This document shows, piece after piece, positions 16,907-24,650 of a DNA stretch of 64,000 bases. This stretch comes from Caulobacteraceae bacterium (GTDB taxonomy: Bacteria > Pseudomonadota > Alphaproteobacteria > Caulobacterales > Caulobacteraceae). The position numbers and the translations under genes are program-made. Where the stretch lies: NCBI GenBank assembly GCA_019247715.1, contig JAFBAO010000012.1, forward strand, positions 1 to 64,000. The letters run 5' to 3'. The notes below the pieces were generated by a model. It ran no database searches. It saw only the letters and a list, made by a program, of their open reading frames with translations, and was not told the DNA's origin. How positions within the stretch are numbered: position 1 is the stretch's first letter; each line of letters begins with the position of its first letter.

Positions 16907-17838
16907 CGGACCGCGGTGATCTCGGCCAGGACCGAGACCGCCACCTCCCACGGCGCCTTGCCGCCGATGTCGAGCCCGATCGGGGTCCGCAGGCGGGCGA
17001 TGGTCCGCTCGTCCAGCCCCGCCGCCCTCAGCCAGGCCAGCCGATCGGCGGTCCGGCGCCGGGCCCCGAGCGCGCCTACGTAGAAAGCCGGGGAGGGCAG
17101 GGCGACGGTGAGGGCCGCGTGATCCGTCTCGGCCTCGTGGGTCGCCACCGCCACCGCCGTCCACGCATCCAGCCCGACGGCCTGAAGCGCGGCCCCCGGC
17201 TCGTCGCGCAGATAGGCCACCTCGAACGGCGGCGGCGTCTCGGGACCCTTGGGGCGGGCCAGGGTGGTTTCGTAGCCCGCCTGCGCGCCCAGCCAGGCGA
17301 GGGCGAGGGCGGTGGGATCGGCGCCCAGCACGATCAGGCGCATGGCCGGCTCGAAGCGGCGCTCGAAAGCGCCTTCCCAGGCGGCCGGGCGAGCCTCCTG
17401 GGCCGCGCAGAGCCTGCGTCGCCCGTCGCTGATCCAGACCGCCGGCCGGCGCGCGTCCCGGAAGGCGAGGAGCTCGGCCACCGCGAGATCGTCCGGGGCG
17501 ATCCGCTCCATCAGCAGCTCGATCCGCGCCCCGCAGAGGAGCCGGATGTCCGGCCATGGACTGCCGGTCCCATAGACCAGCCGACGGGGCTCGCCGTCGG
17601 CGAGGCAGGCCTGGGCGTGTCCGGCCACGTCTCCTTCCAGGCACCCCCCGGACAGGAATCCGGACAGGATCCCCTCGCCGATGACCATCTGCGAGCCCAC
17701 CGGACGGGGGCCGCCGCCGCCCAGGCCGACGATGGTGACCAGGGCGACGGGCTTGCCCTGCTGGCGCGCGGCGGCGAGGGCGGGGCGAGCGTCGTCGGCG
17801 AAGCCGAACGTCGGCCAGTCGGGCAAGACGAGGTCCAT
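16786..17838 (-). CDS. XdhC-family molybdenum hydroxylase maturation protein
   Basis: XdhC proteins bind Moco, promote its sulfuration and deliver it to xanthine-dehydrogenase-type enzymes. It is 350 aa: N-terminal XdhC domain (PVALVTIVGLGGGGPRPVGS, SGFLSGGCLEGDVAGHA), a Rossmann half (RLIVLGADPTALALAWLGA), VATHEAETDHAALT, VGALGARRRTADR and IGLDIGGKAPWEVAVSVLAE. The last about 40 residues (Ser/Ala/Arg-rich) look non-conserved and are read from the strand opposite moeA. Start ATG at 17838; a longer upstream frame overlaps the divergent neighbour. It is the expected chaperone for the hydroxylase at 9.6-12.3 kb. Confidence 0.85.
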   Translation of the reverse strand: MDLVLPDWPTFGFADDARPALAAARQQGKPVALVTIVGLGGGGPRPVGSQMVIGEGILSGFLSGGCLEGDVAGHAQACLADGEPRRLVYGTGSPWPDIRLLCGARIELLMERIAPDDLAVAELLAFRDARRPAVWISDGRRRLCAAQEARPAAWEGAFERRFEPAMRLIVLGADPTALALAWLGAQAGYETTLARPKGPETPPPFEVAYLRDEPGAALQAVGLDAWTAVAVATHEAETDHAALTVALPSPAFYVGALGARRRTADRLAWLRAAGLDERTIARLRTPIGLDIGGKAPWEVAVSVLAEITAVRYARESGSVSMGSPHAKAGAPGARRTRAPAVANTETSDES

Positions 17839-17944
17839 CGCCCGGAATTTAACCTCCGATCCAGGCTCTAGATACCGGTTCTTTAAGAGTGCCGAGGCAT
17901 CCTCGCCGCCAATCTCCTCGGGCCAAGGCGGCGGTGGGCGCTTC

Positions 17945-18817
17945 ATGAGACCCTTAATTTCGAAGCTCGGGCTCGGCGCCGCCCAGTTTTGCGCCAACGA
18001 CGGCTTCTCACGGGGTCGCTCTCCCGAGGCGGAGGCCCGCGACATGCTCGCAGCGGCCGTCCGCTCGGGCCTCGGCCTCATCGACTGCGGCGGCGCTTCG
18101 GCGGCGGCGGAACAGATCATCGGCGCCCAGCTGCCCGGCGCGACTGCGACCCCCATCCTCATCAAGTCCATCCGCGGCGACCGCGGGCCGGAGGCGGTGG
18201 AGCAGGAAGCGCGCGCCGCCCTGGCCCGCCTCGGCCTTTCGCGGGCGCGAGCGATCGTGGTGCAGAGCGCCAGCGACCTCTTCGCCCCGAGCGGCGCCGA
18301 GCTCTGGAACCGGCTGAAGGCGATGCGCGACGCCGGGCTCTTCGACCAGGTGGGCGTCTCCGCCTACGCCTCAGACGACCCGGTTGGCCTGGCCCGGCGG
18401 TTCAAGCCCGACCTCCTGCAGGCCCCCGCATCGCTCCTGGATCAACGCCTGCTTCTCGACGGCAGCCTGATGGCGGTGAAGGAGCTGGGGATCGAGGTGC
18501 ATCTGCGCTCGATCTTCCTGAACGGCCTGCTCTTCCTGCCGCCGGACCGGGTTCCGGCTCAGCTGCGCGGCGCGGCCGGCAGCCTCTCGCGGGCGCGCCG
18601 GATGATCGCCGAGGGCCGCTCAGACCCCTTGCAGGCGGCGCTCGGCTTCGCCCTCTCGCGCCCGGAGGCGGACGCGGTGATCGTCGGCGCGGCCACGGCC
18701 CGCGAGCTCGCGGCGGTCATCGCCGCCGCCGCCAGTCCCCCGCCCGATCTCGACTGGGACGAGATGGCGATCGACGATCCGGTCGCCCTCGACCCAAGAC
18801 GCTGGGCGGCGGCCTGA
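17945..18817 (+). CDS. Aldo/keto reductase-fold protein lacking Tyr and His of the catalytic tetrad
   Basis: 290 aa, TIM-barrel AKR relative: KLGLGAAQFCANDG, SGLGLIDCGGAS, ILIKSIRG, GVSAYASDDP, PASLLDQRLL, EVHLRSIFLNGLLFLPP, GAATARELAAVI. The family tetrad is Asp-Tyr-Lys-His. Here Asp (LIDC) and Lys (IKS) are present, but the Tyr position after LIDCGGA is Ser and the His position (IVVQSASDL) is Gln. Similar proteins sit in sugar and surface-glycan clusters. It may be non-catalytic or use altered chemistry. It diverges from xdhC with a 106-base gap and converges on the B12 radical SAM gene. Confidence 0.75.
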   Translation: MRPLISKLGLGAAQFCANDGFSRGRSPEAEARDMLAAAVRSGLGLIDCGGASAAAEQIIGAQLPGATATPILIKSIRGDRGPEAVEQEARAALARLGLSRARAIVVQSASDLFAPSGAELWNRLKAMRDAGLFDQVGVSAYASDDPVGLARRFKPDLLQAPASLLDQRLLLDGSLMAVKELGIEVHLRSIFLNGLLFLPPDRVPAQLRGAAGSLSRARRMIAEGRSDPLQAALGFALSRPEADAVIVGAATARELAAVIAAAASPPPDLDWDEMAIDDPVALDPRRWAAA

Positions 18818-18820
18818 GGT

Positions 18821-20389
18821 CTACTCCGCCGCCATAGCCAGCGGCTCGCGCAGCCTGGCCGAATAGTGCGAGGCGTTGGTCGCGCCGGCCGCGGCCGCGC
18901 GCGCAAAGCGGATCAGGTGCCTCGACACCAGCCCTGCCTGAATCAGCGGCTCGATCTGGCCGCGCTTCACCTTTGGCCAGGCGAATGCCCAGAAGTCGCG
19001 CCGGAAGTCGCTGGCCACGCCGAGGTCCCAGACGAGGCGGGCCGCCAGGCCGAGCCCCTTCTGGAGGTCGACCCAACGCACCGCCCGCCGCCGGATGCGG
19101 TTGGGGTAGGTGTGGGCGATCTGGTGGTCGAAGCGGGCGTAGAGCGCCGCCGGGGCGTAGGCCCTCTCCATCGTCTCGCGCCAGGCGCCCACCACCGCCT
19201 CGTACGGCAAGAGGAACTTGACGTTGGATTCGCGGCTCTCGTCGTCGACCAGCCGTCCGGCCCGCGCAAGCCGTTCCCAAAGCGGCGTCTTGGGCAGCGC
19301 CTGCAGCAGATTGATGGTGAGCATCGGAATCCGGGAGGCTTCCACGAACTCGAGGATCCTGAGGCCAGTCTCGGAGGTGTCGGTGTCGAGGCCGACGATG
19401 ATGCCGGCGACCACCTCCATCCCGTAGCGGTTGAGGGTTTCCACCGCCTCGAGGATCGGCACCATCATGTTGTGCGACTTGGCGATCGCCGTCAGCGCCT
19501 GGGGCTCGGGGGTCTCGACGCCGCAGAAGACGGTCTCGAACGCCGCCTCGCGCATCATCGCCAGGAGGTCCGGGGCCCGGGCGATGTTCAAGGTCGCCTC
19601 GCAGGCGAACGAGATCGGATAGCCCCTGGCGCGCTGCCACGCCACCAGCCGCGGCAACAGCTCCTTCACCGCCCGACGGTTGGCGATGAAGTTGTCGTCC
19701 ACGAAGTAGGCGCTGTTCTGGAGCCCAAGCTCGAGCAGCGTATCGAGCTCGCCAAGGATCTGGTCGGGCGCCTTGAGCCGCGGCACGCGCCCATAAAGGC
19801 CGGGGATGTCGCAGAACTCGCACTGGTAGGGGCAACCGGAGGAGAACTGGATGCTGCCGAGGAAGTAGCGGTCGACGGCGGCGAGCGGGTAGGCGGGGGT
19901 GGGGAACTCGCGCAAGGGTCGGCGCTCACGGTTGGCGAAGACCACCTGCGCGTCCGGCCGAGAGCAGTCGGACGCCAAGCGCGCGAAGAGCGCGGTCGTG
20001 GCGTCGCCCAACTCCCCGAGGTGCAGGTAGTCGAAGTCGGGGTAGTACGCCGGGCACGCGGAGACGGACGGGCCGCCGAGCACGGCGGGGCGCCCTGCGC
20101 CATGGGCGCGCCGGCCGATGTTATGGATCTGCCGCCGCTGGACGTGCATGCCGCTGACGAAAACGACCTCGGCCCAGGCGAAATCCGCCTGGCTGGCGGG
20201 TTTGATGTTCTCGTCGACGAACCGCACCTCCCAGGAGGCCGGAACCGACGCGGCGATCACCAGAAGGCCCTGAGGCGGCATGAACGCCTTCACGCCCTTC
20301 ATCAGCTCGTAGGCGTATTCGAACGTGCCGAACGACGGAACGTACTTCGGCGATACGCAGAGCACCCGCCGGCCGTTCAGCTCTTCCAT
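18821..20389 (-). CDS. B12-binding radical SAM protein, HpnP-like (possible hopanoid C-2 methylase)
   Basis: 522 aa. The N-terminal cobalamin-binding region (about 1-140: VLCVSPKYVPSFGTFEYAY, GVKAFMPPQGLLVIAA, FVSGMHVQRRQI) is followed by a radical SAM core (about 170-390) with SSGCPYQCEFCDIPGLYGR containing CxxxCxxC, YFVDDNFIANRRAVKELL, VFCGVETPEP and GIIVGLDTDTSETG, then a C-terminal region (LLQALPKTPLWERL, ESNVKFLLPYEAV, GLVSRHLIRFARAAAAG). These segments match, from memory, the HpnP family that methylates bacteriohopanepolyols at C-2. No hopanoid synthesis genes are in the window, so the substrate is unproven. Confidence 0.7.
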   Translation of the reverse strand: MEELNGRRVLCVSPKYVPSFGTFEYAYELMKGVKAFMPPQGLLVIAASVPASWEVRFVDENIKPASQADFAWAEVVFVSGMHVQRRQIHNIGRRAHGAGRPAVLGGPSVSACPAYYPDFDYLHLGELGDATTALFARLASDCSRPDAQVVFANRERRPLREFPTPAYPLAAVDRYFLGSIQFSSGCPYQCEFCDIPGLYGRVPRLKAPDQILGELDTLLELGLQNSAYFVDDNFIANRRAVKELLPRLVAWQRARGYPISFACEATLNIARAPDLLAMMREAAFETVFCGVETPEPQALTAIAKSHNMMVPILEAVETLNRYGMEVVAGIIVGLDTDTSETGLRILEFVEASRIPMLTINLLQALPKTPLWERLARAGRLVDDESRESNVKFLLPYEAVVGAWRETMERAYAPAALYARFDHQIAHTYPNRIRRRAVRWVDLQKGLGLAARLVWDLGVASDFRRDFWAFAWPKVKRGQIEPLIQAGLVSRHLIRFARAAAAGATNASHYSARLREPLAMAAE

Positions 20390-20497
20390 CCCGGGTCCAA
20401 TCGCATCGCCCTCGCGCCGCGAGAGGCGACGCCAGCCCGGAACGCGCCCGGGCCGCTTTGCGATCCGGACTCTGCCGCCCGGGCGACGGCGCCCCGA

Positions 20498-21577
20498 TCA
20501 GGCCGCCTGGGCCGCCGGCCCGCCCGCGCGGTACCAGTCGACGCCCTGCGCGTCGCGCTCGCGGTTCGCGCGGCCGTGCGCCATCAGCCAATGCAGATGG
20601 GCGAGGCTCTCGCCGGTGGCCATGCTCAGCACCTCCGGCGTGATCTGCCGCTTGAACAGCGCCCCGAAGACGTCGACGGCCCGCTTCGGCTGGGCGATCA
20701 GCCGCTCCAGGCGGGCGAGCGAGTCCTGATGGAACCGGATGATCTCGTCGATGCGCGCGTGCAGGCCGCGGAAGGGATCGTTGTGGGCGGGCAGAACCAG
20801 CACGTCGTCGGGGACGATGGAGCGGATGCGCGCCAGCGAAGTCAGCCAGTCGTCCAGCGGGTTGCCGTCGGGTTCGGTGGGAAACACCGAAACATTGGTG
20901 GTGATCCGCGGCAGCACCTGGTCGCCGGAGATGAACAGCTTCAGCTCCGGGCAGTGGAGGCAGGCGTGCTCGGGGGTGTGGCCGGCGCCCACCACGACGC
21001 GCCATTCGTGGCCCCCGATCGTGATCTTCTGGCCATCGGTCAGCCGGCGGAAACTGTCGGGGAGCGCGTGCAGGGCGCGGCCGAAGCCGCCGAACTTGGC
21101 GGAGTAGGTGTCGAGGGCGTCCTGGTCCCAGCCAGCCGCCCGGTAGAACTCGACACCGTCCTCCGGCGCCTCGCGCCCGGTGTCGCCGGCCAGCATCCGA
21201 CACATCATGTATTCGGTGCGGGTGATCCAGAGCCGGCAGTGGAACTTGCGGGTGATCCAGCCCGCCATGCCGATGTGGTCGGGGTGCATGTGGGTGACGA
21301 TCACCCGCCGGACCGGCGCGCCCGCGAGGGGGCCGGCGAAGACCCGTCGCCAGGACTCGGTGGTCTGCGGACCCTGCAGGCCGGTGTCGATCAGGGTCCA
21401 GCCCCCTTCGTCCCGCACCGCCCAGACGTTGATGAAGGCCAAGGAGCCCCCCAGCGGCATCCGCATCCAAAGGACCCCGGGGGCGATCTCGACCGCCTCG
21501 CCGTCCTTCGGTCCTTGGGCGAACGGATAGGTGAGACCGCTCGGACCGGCCGCGTCGCTCTGGAACCCGTCGCGCAC
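20498..21577 (-). CDS. Metallo-beta-lactamase-fold hydrolase
   Basis: 359 aa. VTHMHPDHIGMAGWI carries the HxHxDH zinc motif; GHTPEHACL, LFISGDQVLPRI and VLPAHNDPFRG supply later ligands. The C-terminal helical extension (about 265-350) is the type in larger MBL hydrolases with an acyl or lactone substrate; the exact substrate is unknown. The start is GTG at 21577 with a strong AAGGAGGAG 5-6 bases upstream. It lies 108 bases upstream of the HpnP-like gene on the same strand. Confidence 0.82.
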   Translation of the reverse strand: MRDGFQSDAAGPSGLTYPFAQGPKDGEAVEIAPGVLWMRMPLGGSLAFINVWAVRDEGGWTLIDTGLQGPQTTESWRRVFAGPLAGAPVRRVIVTHMHPDHIGMAGWITRKFHCRLWITRTEYMMCRMLAGDTGREAPEDGVEFYRAAGWDQDALDTYSAKFGGFGRALHALPDSFRRLTDGQKITIGGHEWRVVVGAGHTPEHACLHCPELKLFISGDQVLPRITTNVSVFPTEPDGNPLDDWLTSLARIRSIVPDDVLVLPAHNDPFRGLHARIDEIIRFHQDSLARLERLIAQPKRAVDVFGALFKRQITPEVLSMATGESLAHLHWLMAHGRANRERDAQGVDWYRAGGPAAQAA

Positions 21578-21736
21578 GAAACTCCTCCTTCTCGAAGCGC
21601 CCTCGTTCTGGACCAGCCGGAGCCTCTAGCCAAGGCGCGCGAGCCTCGCCGGCGGGATTCGCCTGCGTCTTGACCGCCGGGACCCGGAGGGGCTTAACGC
21701 TCCACAAACAAGTCGACTGCCGAGGAGAACGCCCCG

Positions 21737-23053
21737 ATGAGGTTGATGGTCATAGGTCTTCTGTGCGCCCTGCTGGGGGTGGCGCTGGCGCCGACGGGCG
21801 CCCTGGCGGCCGGTATCGACGCCGGCATGAAGACCAAGGGCATGGCCGCAGCGCCGGGGCTCGTTCAGCGCGCCGGGCTCGACTGCCAGCCCGTCTCCGC
21901 CGCCCAGCTCGGCCAGCAGCAGGACCCGAAGACCCATGCCACCTCGACGATCGTCGAGATCGCCTGCAAGGATCGGGAAGGCTTCCTCGTCGTCGACCAC
22001 GGAGCGGCCGCGGCGCCCGACGCCTACACCTGCCTCGAGATGTCTGGCGCCGCCGGCGGCAATCTCAAGTGCTCCTTGCCGGAGAACGCCAATCCGGCCC
22101 AGGGTCTCCAGTCGCTGGTGTCCAGGGGCGCCGCCGGCTGTCAGGTCGCCAAGGCCAGGGTGCTCGGCCATGCGCCGAAGGAGACGTTCTTCGAGGTGGC
22201 CTGCCAGAACGGCGACGGCTACGTCATGGAGGCCGCCGACACGCTCAGCGGCAAGGCGCCTACGGTCTCCCCGTGCCTCGCCTTCCTGAGCTCCAACAAC
22301 ATCAAGTGCACGCTCTCGGACACCACGGCTCAGCTCGCCAGGGTCGACCAGCTGGCCGCTCAGTCGGACAAGCCGTGCCAGGTCAAGGACCGCCGCTACA
22401 TCCTGACCTCGGAAGACAACAACAACTTCTACGAGGTCGCTTGTCAGGACGGGAAAGGCTACGTGCTGCAGCAGGGGCCGGACGGCAAGCTGGCGAAGAC
22501 CATCAGCTGCGCCAACGCCGACTACATCGGCGGCGGCTGCACCCTCACCAACGCCCGCCAGGCGCAGAGCGAGGAAGCCGGCATCTATACGGCGCTCGCC
22601 AAGAAGGCCGGGTTCGACTGCGCGGTCTCCAAATACTCGCCCTTCGAGGTCGCCAACCCGGGGCATGAGGTTGTCGAGCTCGCCTGCTCCAATCGTCCGG
22701 ACGGCGCGATCGGCGTCTTCCCGGCCAGCGGGTCCGAGCCGGGCAAGATCCTGCCGTGCGGCCCCTCCGAGCTGGCGGGCTACCGCTGCGGCCTCACCCC
22801 GCAGGCCGCCGGCTACTCCAACCTGACGGCCGCGCTGCGCAAGCTCGGAAAGACCACCTGCGACGTCTCCTCTTCCCGGGTCGTCGGTCTGACGGCCGAC
22901 AAGCAGGACGGTCTGATCGAGGTGGGATGCTCGGACGGCAAGCCCGGCTTCCTGCTCGACTATGCGGTGGCCTCGCTCACCCCGAAGGAAGCCACCGCCT
23001 GCACCTTCGCGGGCAAGAGCTGCACCTTGCCGGGCAACACCCCGGCCAAGTAG
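21737..23053 (+). CDS. Secreted protein of five tandem four-cysteine repeats
   Basis: 438 aa with a Sec signal peptide (MRLMVIGLLCALLGVALAPTGALA). The mature part is five units of about 80 residues, each with four Cys: 50/77/99/112, 135/156/180/191, 214/236/258/268, 295/317/341/351 and 375/398/422/429. Each unit reads C-x-V, then E-(V/I/L)-(A/G)-C, then a GYV-like strand, a third Cys, and C-x-L. Twenty mature Cys suggest two disulfides per unit in the periplasm or outside. I do not recognise a characterised family. The ATG at 21737 follows GAGGAG. It stands alone, with a divergent MBL hydrolase upstream. Confidence 0.85.
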   Translation: MRLMVIGLLCALLGVALAPTGALAAGIDAGMKTKGMAAAPGLVQRAGLDCQPVSAAQLGQQQDPKTHATSTIVEIACKDREGFLVVDHGAAAAPDAYTCLEMSGAAGGNLKCSLPENANPAQGLQSLVSRGAAGCQVAKARVLGHAPKETFFEVACQNGDGYVMEAADTLSGKAPTVSPCLAFLSSNNIKCTLSDTTAQLARVDQLAAQSDKPCQVKDRRYILTSEDNNNFYEVACQDGKGYVLQQGPDGKLAKTISCANADYIGGGCTLTNARQAQSEEAGIYTALAKKAGFDCAVSKYSPFEVANPGHEVVELACSNRPDGAIGVFPASGSEPGKILPCGPSELAGYRCGLTPQAAGYSNLTAALRKLGKTTCDVSSSRVVGLTADKQDGLIEVGCSDGKPGFLLDYAVASLTPKEATACTFAGKSCTLPGNTPAK

Positions 23054-23104
23054 CCCTCGAGGCGCGCTGCGAGCAGAGCGGGCTCGGAATCATCGCAGCG
23101 CCCC

Positions 23105-24649
23105 TCAGGGAAGCGCCGCCTCGATCAGCCGGGGCCCGGGCTCGGCCATGGCCCGGGCGAAGGCGGTCTCGAAGGCGTCGGCGTCGTCGCACCGCGTCGC
23201 GGGCACCCCCAGGCCCTTGGCCAGGCTGAGCCAGTCGATCCGCGGGTCATCGAGGCTGAGTAGCTTGGCGGCGGCGGGCCCCGGATTGCCCGCGCCCGTG
23301 CGGCCGAGCTCGATGTTCAGCACCCGGTAGTTCCGGTTGGCGAAGATGATCACGGTGACGTCCAGGCCCTCGCGCGCCAGCGTCCAGAGCCCCTGCGGGG
23401 TGTACATGGCCGCGCCGTCGCCGTTCAGCGAGATCACCTTGCGTCCGGGCGCGGCCACCGCCGCCCCGATCGACATCGGGATCCCGAGCCCAATCGCCCC
23501 GCCGGTCAGCGCCATCCAGTCGTGCGGCGGGGCGCTGCGGGTGGCGTTGAGGATCGGCTGGCTGGCGGTGACTCCGTCGTCGCAGACGATGGCGCCTTCC
23601 GGCAGGTGGCGGCCGACGGCCGCCCCGACCGTGCTCGGCGTCAGCACGCCCGGACGCGGCGCGGGGCGCTCCAGCGGCTGAACCGGACCGGACGCCGGCG
23701 CCCCCAGCGCCTCGGCCAGCATCGATATCGCCGCCGCGCCGTCCTGCTCCCGCGAGGCGAGCACCGTCGTCTCGCATCCCTCCGGGACCAGCAGGCTCGG
23801 CCGGCCCGGATAGGCGAAAAAGGCCGCCGGGGGATCGGTCTCCACCAGCGCCATCAGATCGACGCCCGCGAGATCCTCCAGCGCCTGCTCGCCGAAGTAC
23901 ATCATCCGGTCGGGGAGGAAGCGCCCGGCGCCGCGCGGCTGGCGGCCGATGAAGGTGTCGGTGAGGATCCTCACGCCCAAGGTGGCCAGCCGGGCCGCCG
24001 CCGCCAAGGCGGCCTCGCCGCAAGCCCCCTGGCCAAGCACCAGGACCGGCTTCTTCGCCGCCTTCATCCGGCGCGCCACCGCCTCCACCGCCGTCCCGTC
24101 GGGGTGCGACTTCCCGCGGCGGATCGCCTTGGGCCTAGCGGCCAGGACGGCCGGCGACCAGGCGCAATCGGCGGGCAGGATCAGGCTCGCCGAACCGCCG
24201 GGCGGCCCATAGCTTGCGCCCACCGCCTCGGCCGCCAGGTCGGCCACCTGGTCGGGCCCTTCGGCGCTCTTCACCCACACGGAGTTGGCCCCGGCGATGG
24301 CGGCGATGTCCGAGGCGAGCGGGGCGTCGTAGCGGCGATGATAGGTGGCGTGGTCGCCGATCACGTTGACGATCGGGGTGAAGGCGCGGCGGGCGTTGTG
24401 GAGGTTGGCGAGGCCGTTGCCGTAGCCCGGACCGAGATGCAGCAGGGTGCAGGCGGGCTTGCCGGCGATCCGTCCGTAGCCGTCGGCGGCCCCGGTGGCC
24501 ACGCCCTCGAAGAGGCAGAGCACCGGCCGCATCGCCGGCTGCCGGTCGAGGGCGCTGACGAACTGCATCTCGCTGGTGCCAGGATTGGCGAAGCAAGCGG
24601 TGACGTCGTTCTCGATCAGCGTCTCGATCAGGGTGTCGGCGCCGTTCAT
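23105..24649 (-). CDS. Thiamine-diphosphate-dependent enzyme (acetolactate synthase / benzoylformate decarboxylase type)
   Basis: 514 aa with the three ThDP-enzyme domains: Pyr domain (FANPGTSEMQF, LFEGVATGAADGYGRIAG with the activating Glu, LLHLGPGYGNGLANLHNA), central domain (KPVLVLGQGACGEA), and PP domain (LTGGAIGLGIPMSIGAAVAA, NGDGAAMYTPQGLWTLARE ... NRNY, the GDG-to-N cofactor motif). Whether it decarboxylates a 2-keto acid or condenses pyruvate is unresolved. ATG at 24649 is one base after the stop of the upstream ligase, so the two are almost certainly co-transcribed. Confidence 0.85.
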   Translation of the reverse strand: MNGADTLIETLIENDVTACFANPGTSEMQFVSALDRQPAMRPVLCLFEGVATGAADGYGRIAGKPACTLLHLGPGYGNGLANLHNARRAFTPIVNVIGDHATYHRRYDAPLASDIAAIAGANSVWVKSAEGPDQVADLAAEAVGASYGPPGGSASLILPADCAWSPAVLAARPKAIRRGKSHPDGTAVEAVARRMKAAKKPVLVLGQGACGEAALAAAARLATLGVRILTDTFIGRQPRGAGRFLPDRMMYFGEQALEDLAGVDLMALVETDPPAAFFAYPGRPSLLVPEGCETTVLASREQDGAAAISMLAEALGAPASGPVQPLERPAPRPGVLTPSTVGAAVGRHLPEGAIVCDDGVTASQPILNATRSAPPHDWMALTGGAIGLGIPMSIGAAVAAPGRKVISLNGDGAAMYTPQGLWTLAREGLDVTVIIFANRNYRVLNIELGRTGAGNPGPAAAKLLSLDDPRIDWLSLAKGLGVPATRCDDADAFETAFARAMAEPGPRLIEAALP

Positions 24650-24650
24650 G

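Noticed and set aside
18866..21673. 935-codon plus-strand frame opposite the radical SAM and MBL genes
   Set aside because: Antisense shadow produced by GC-rich third positions; no domain recognised.
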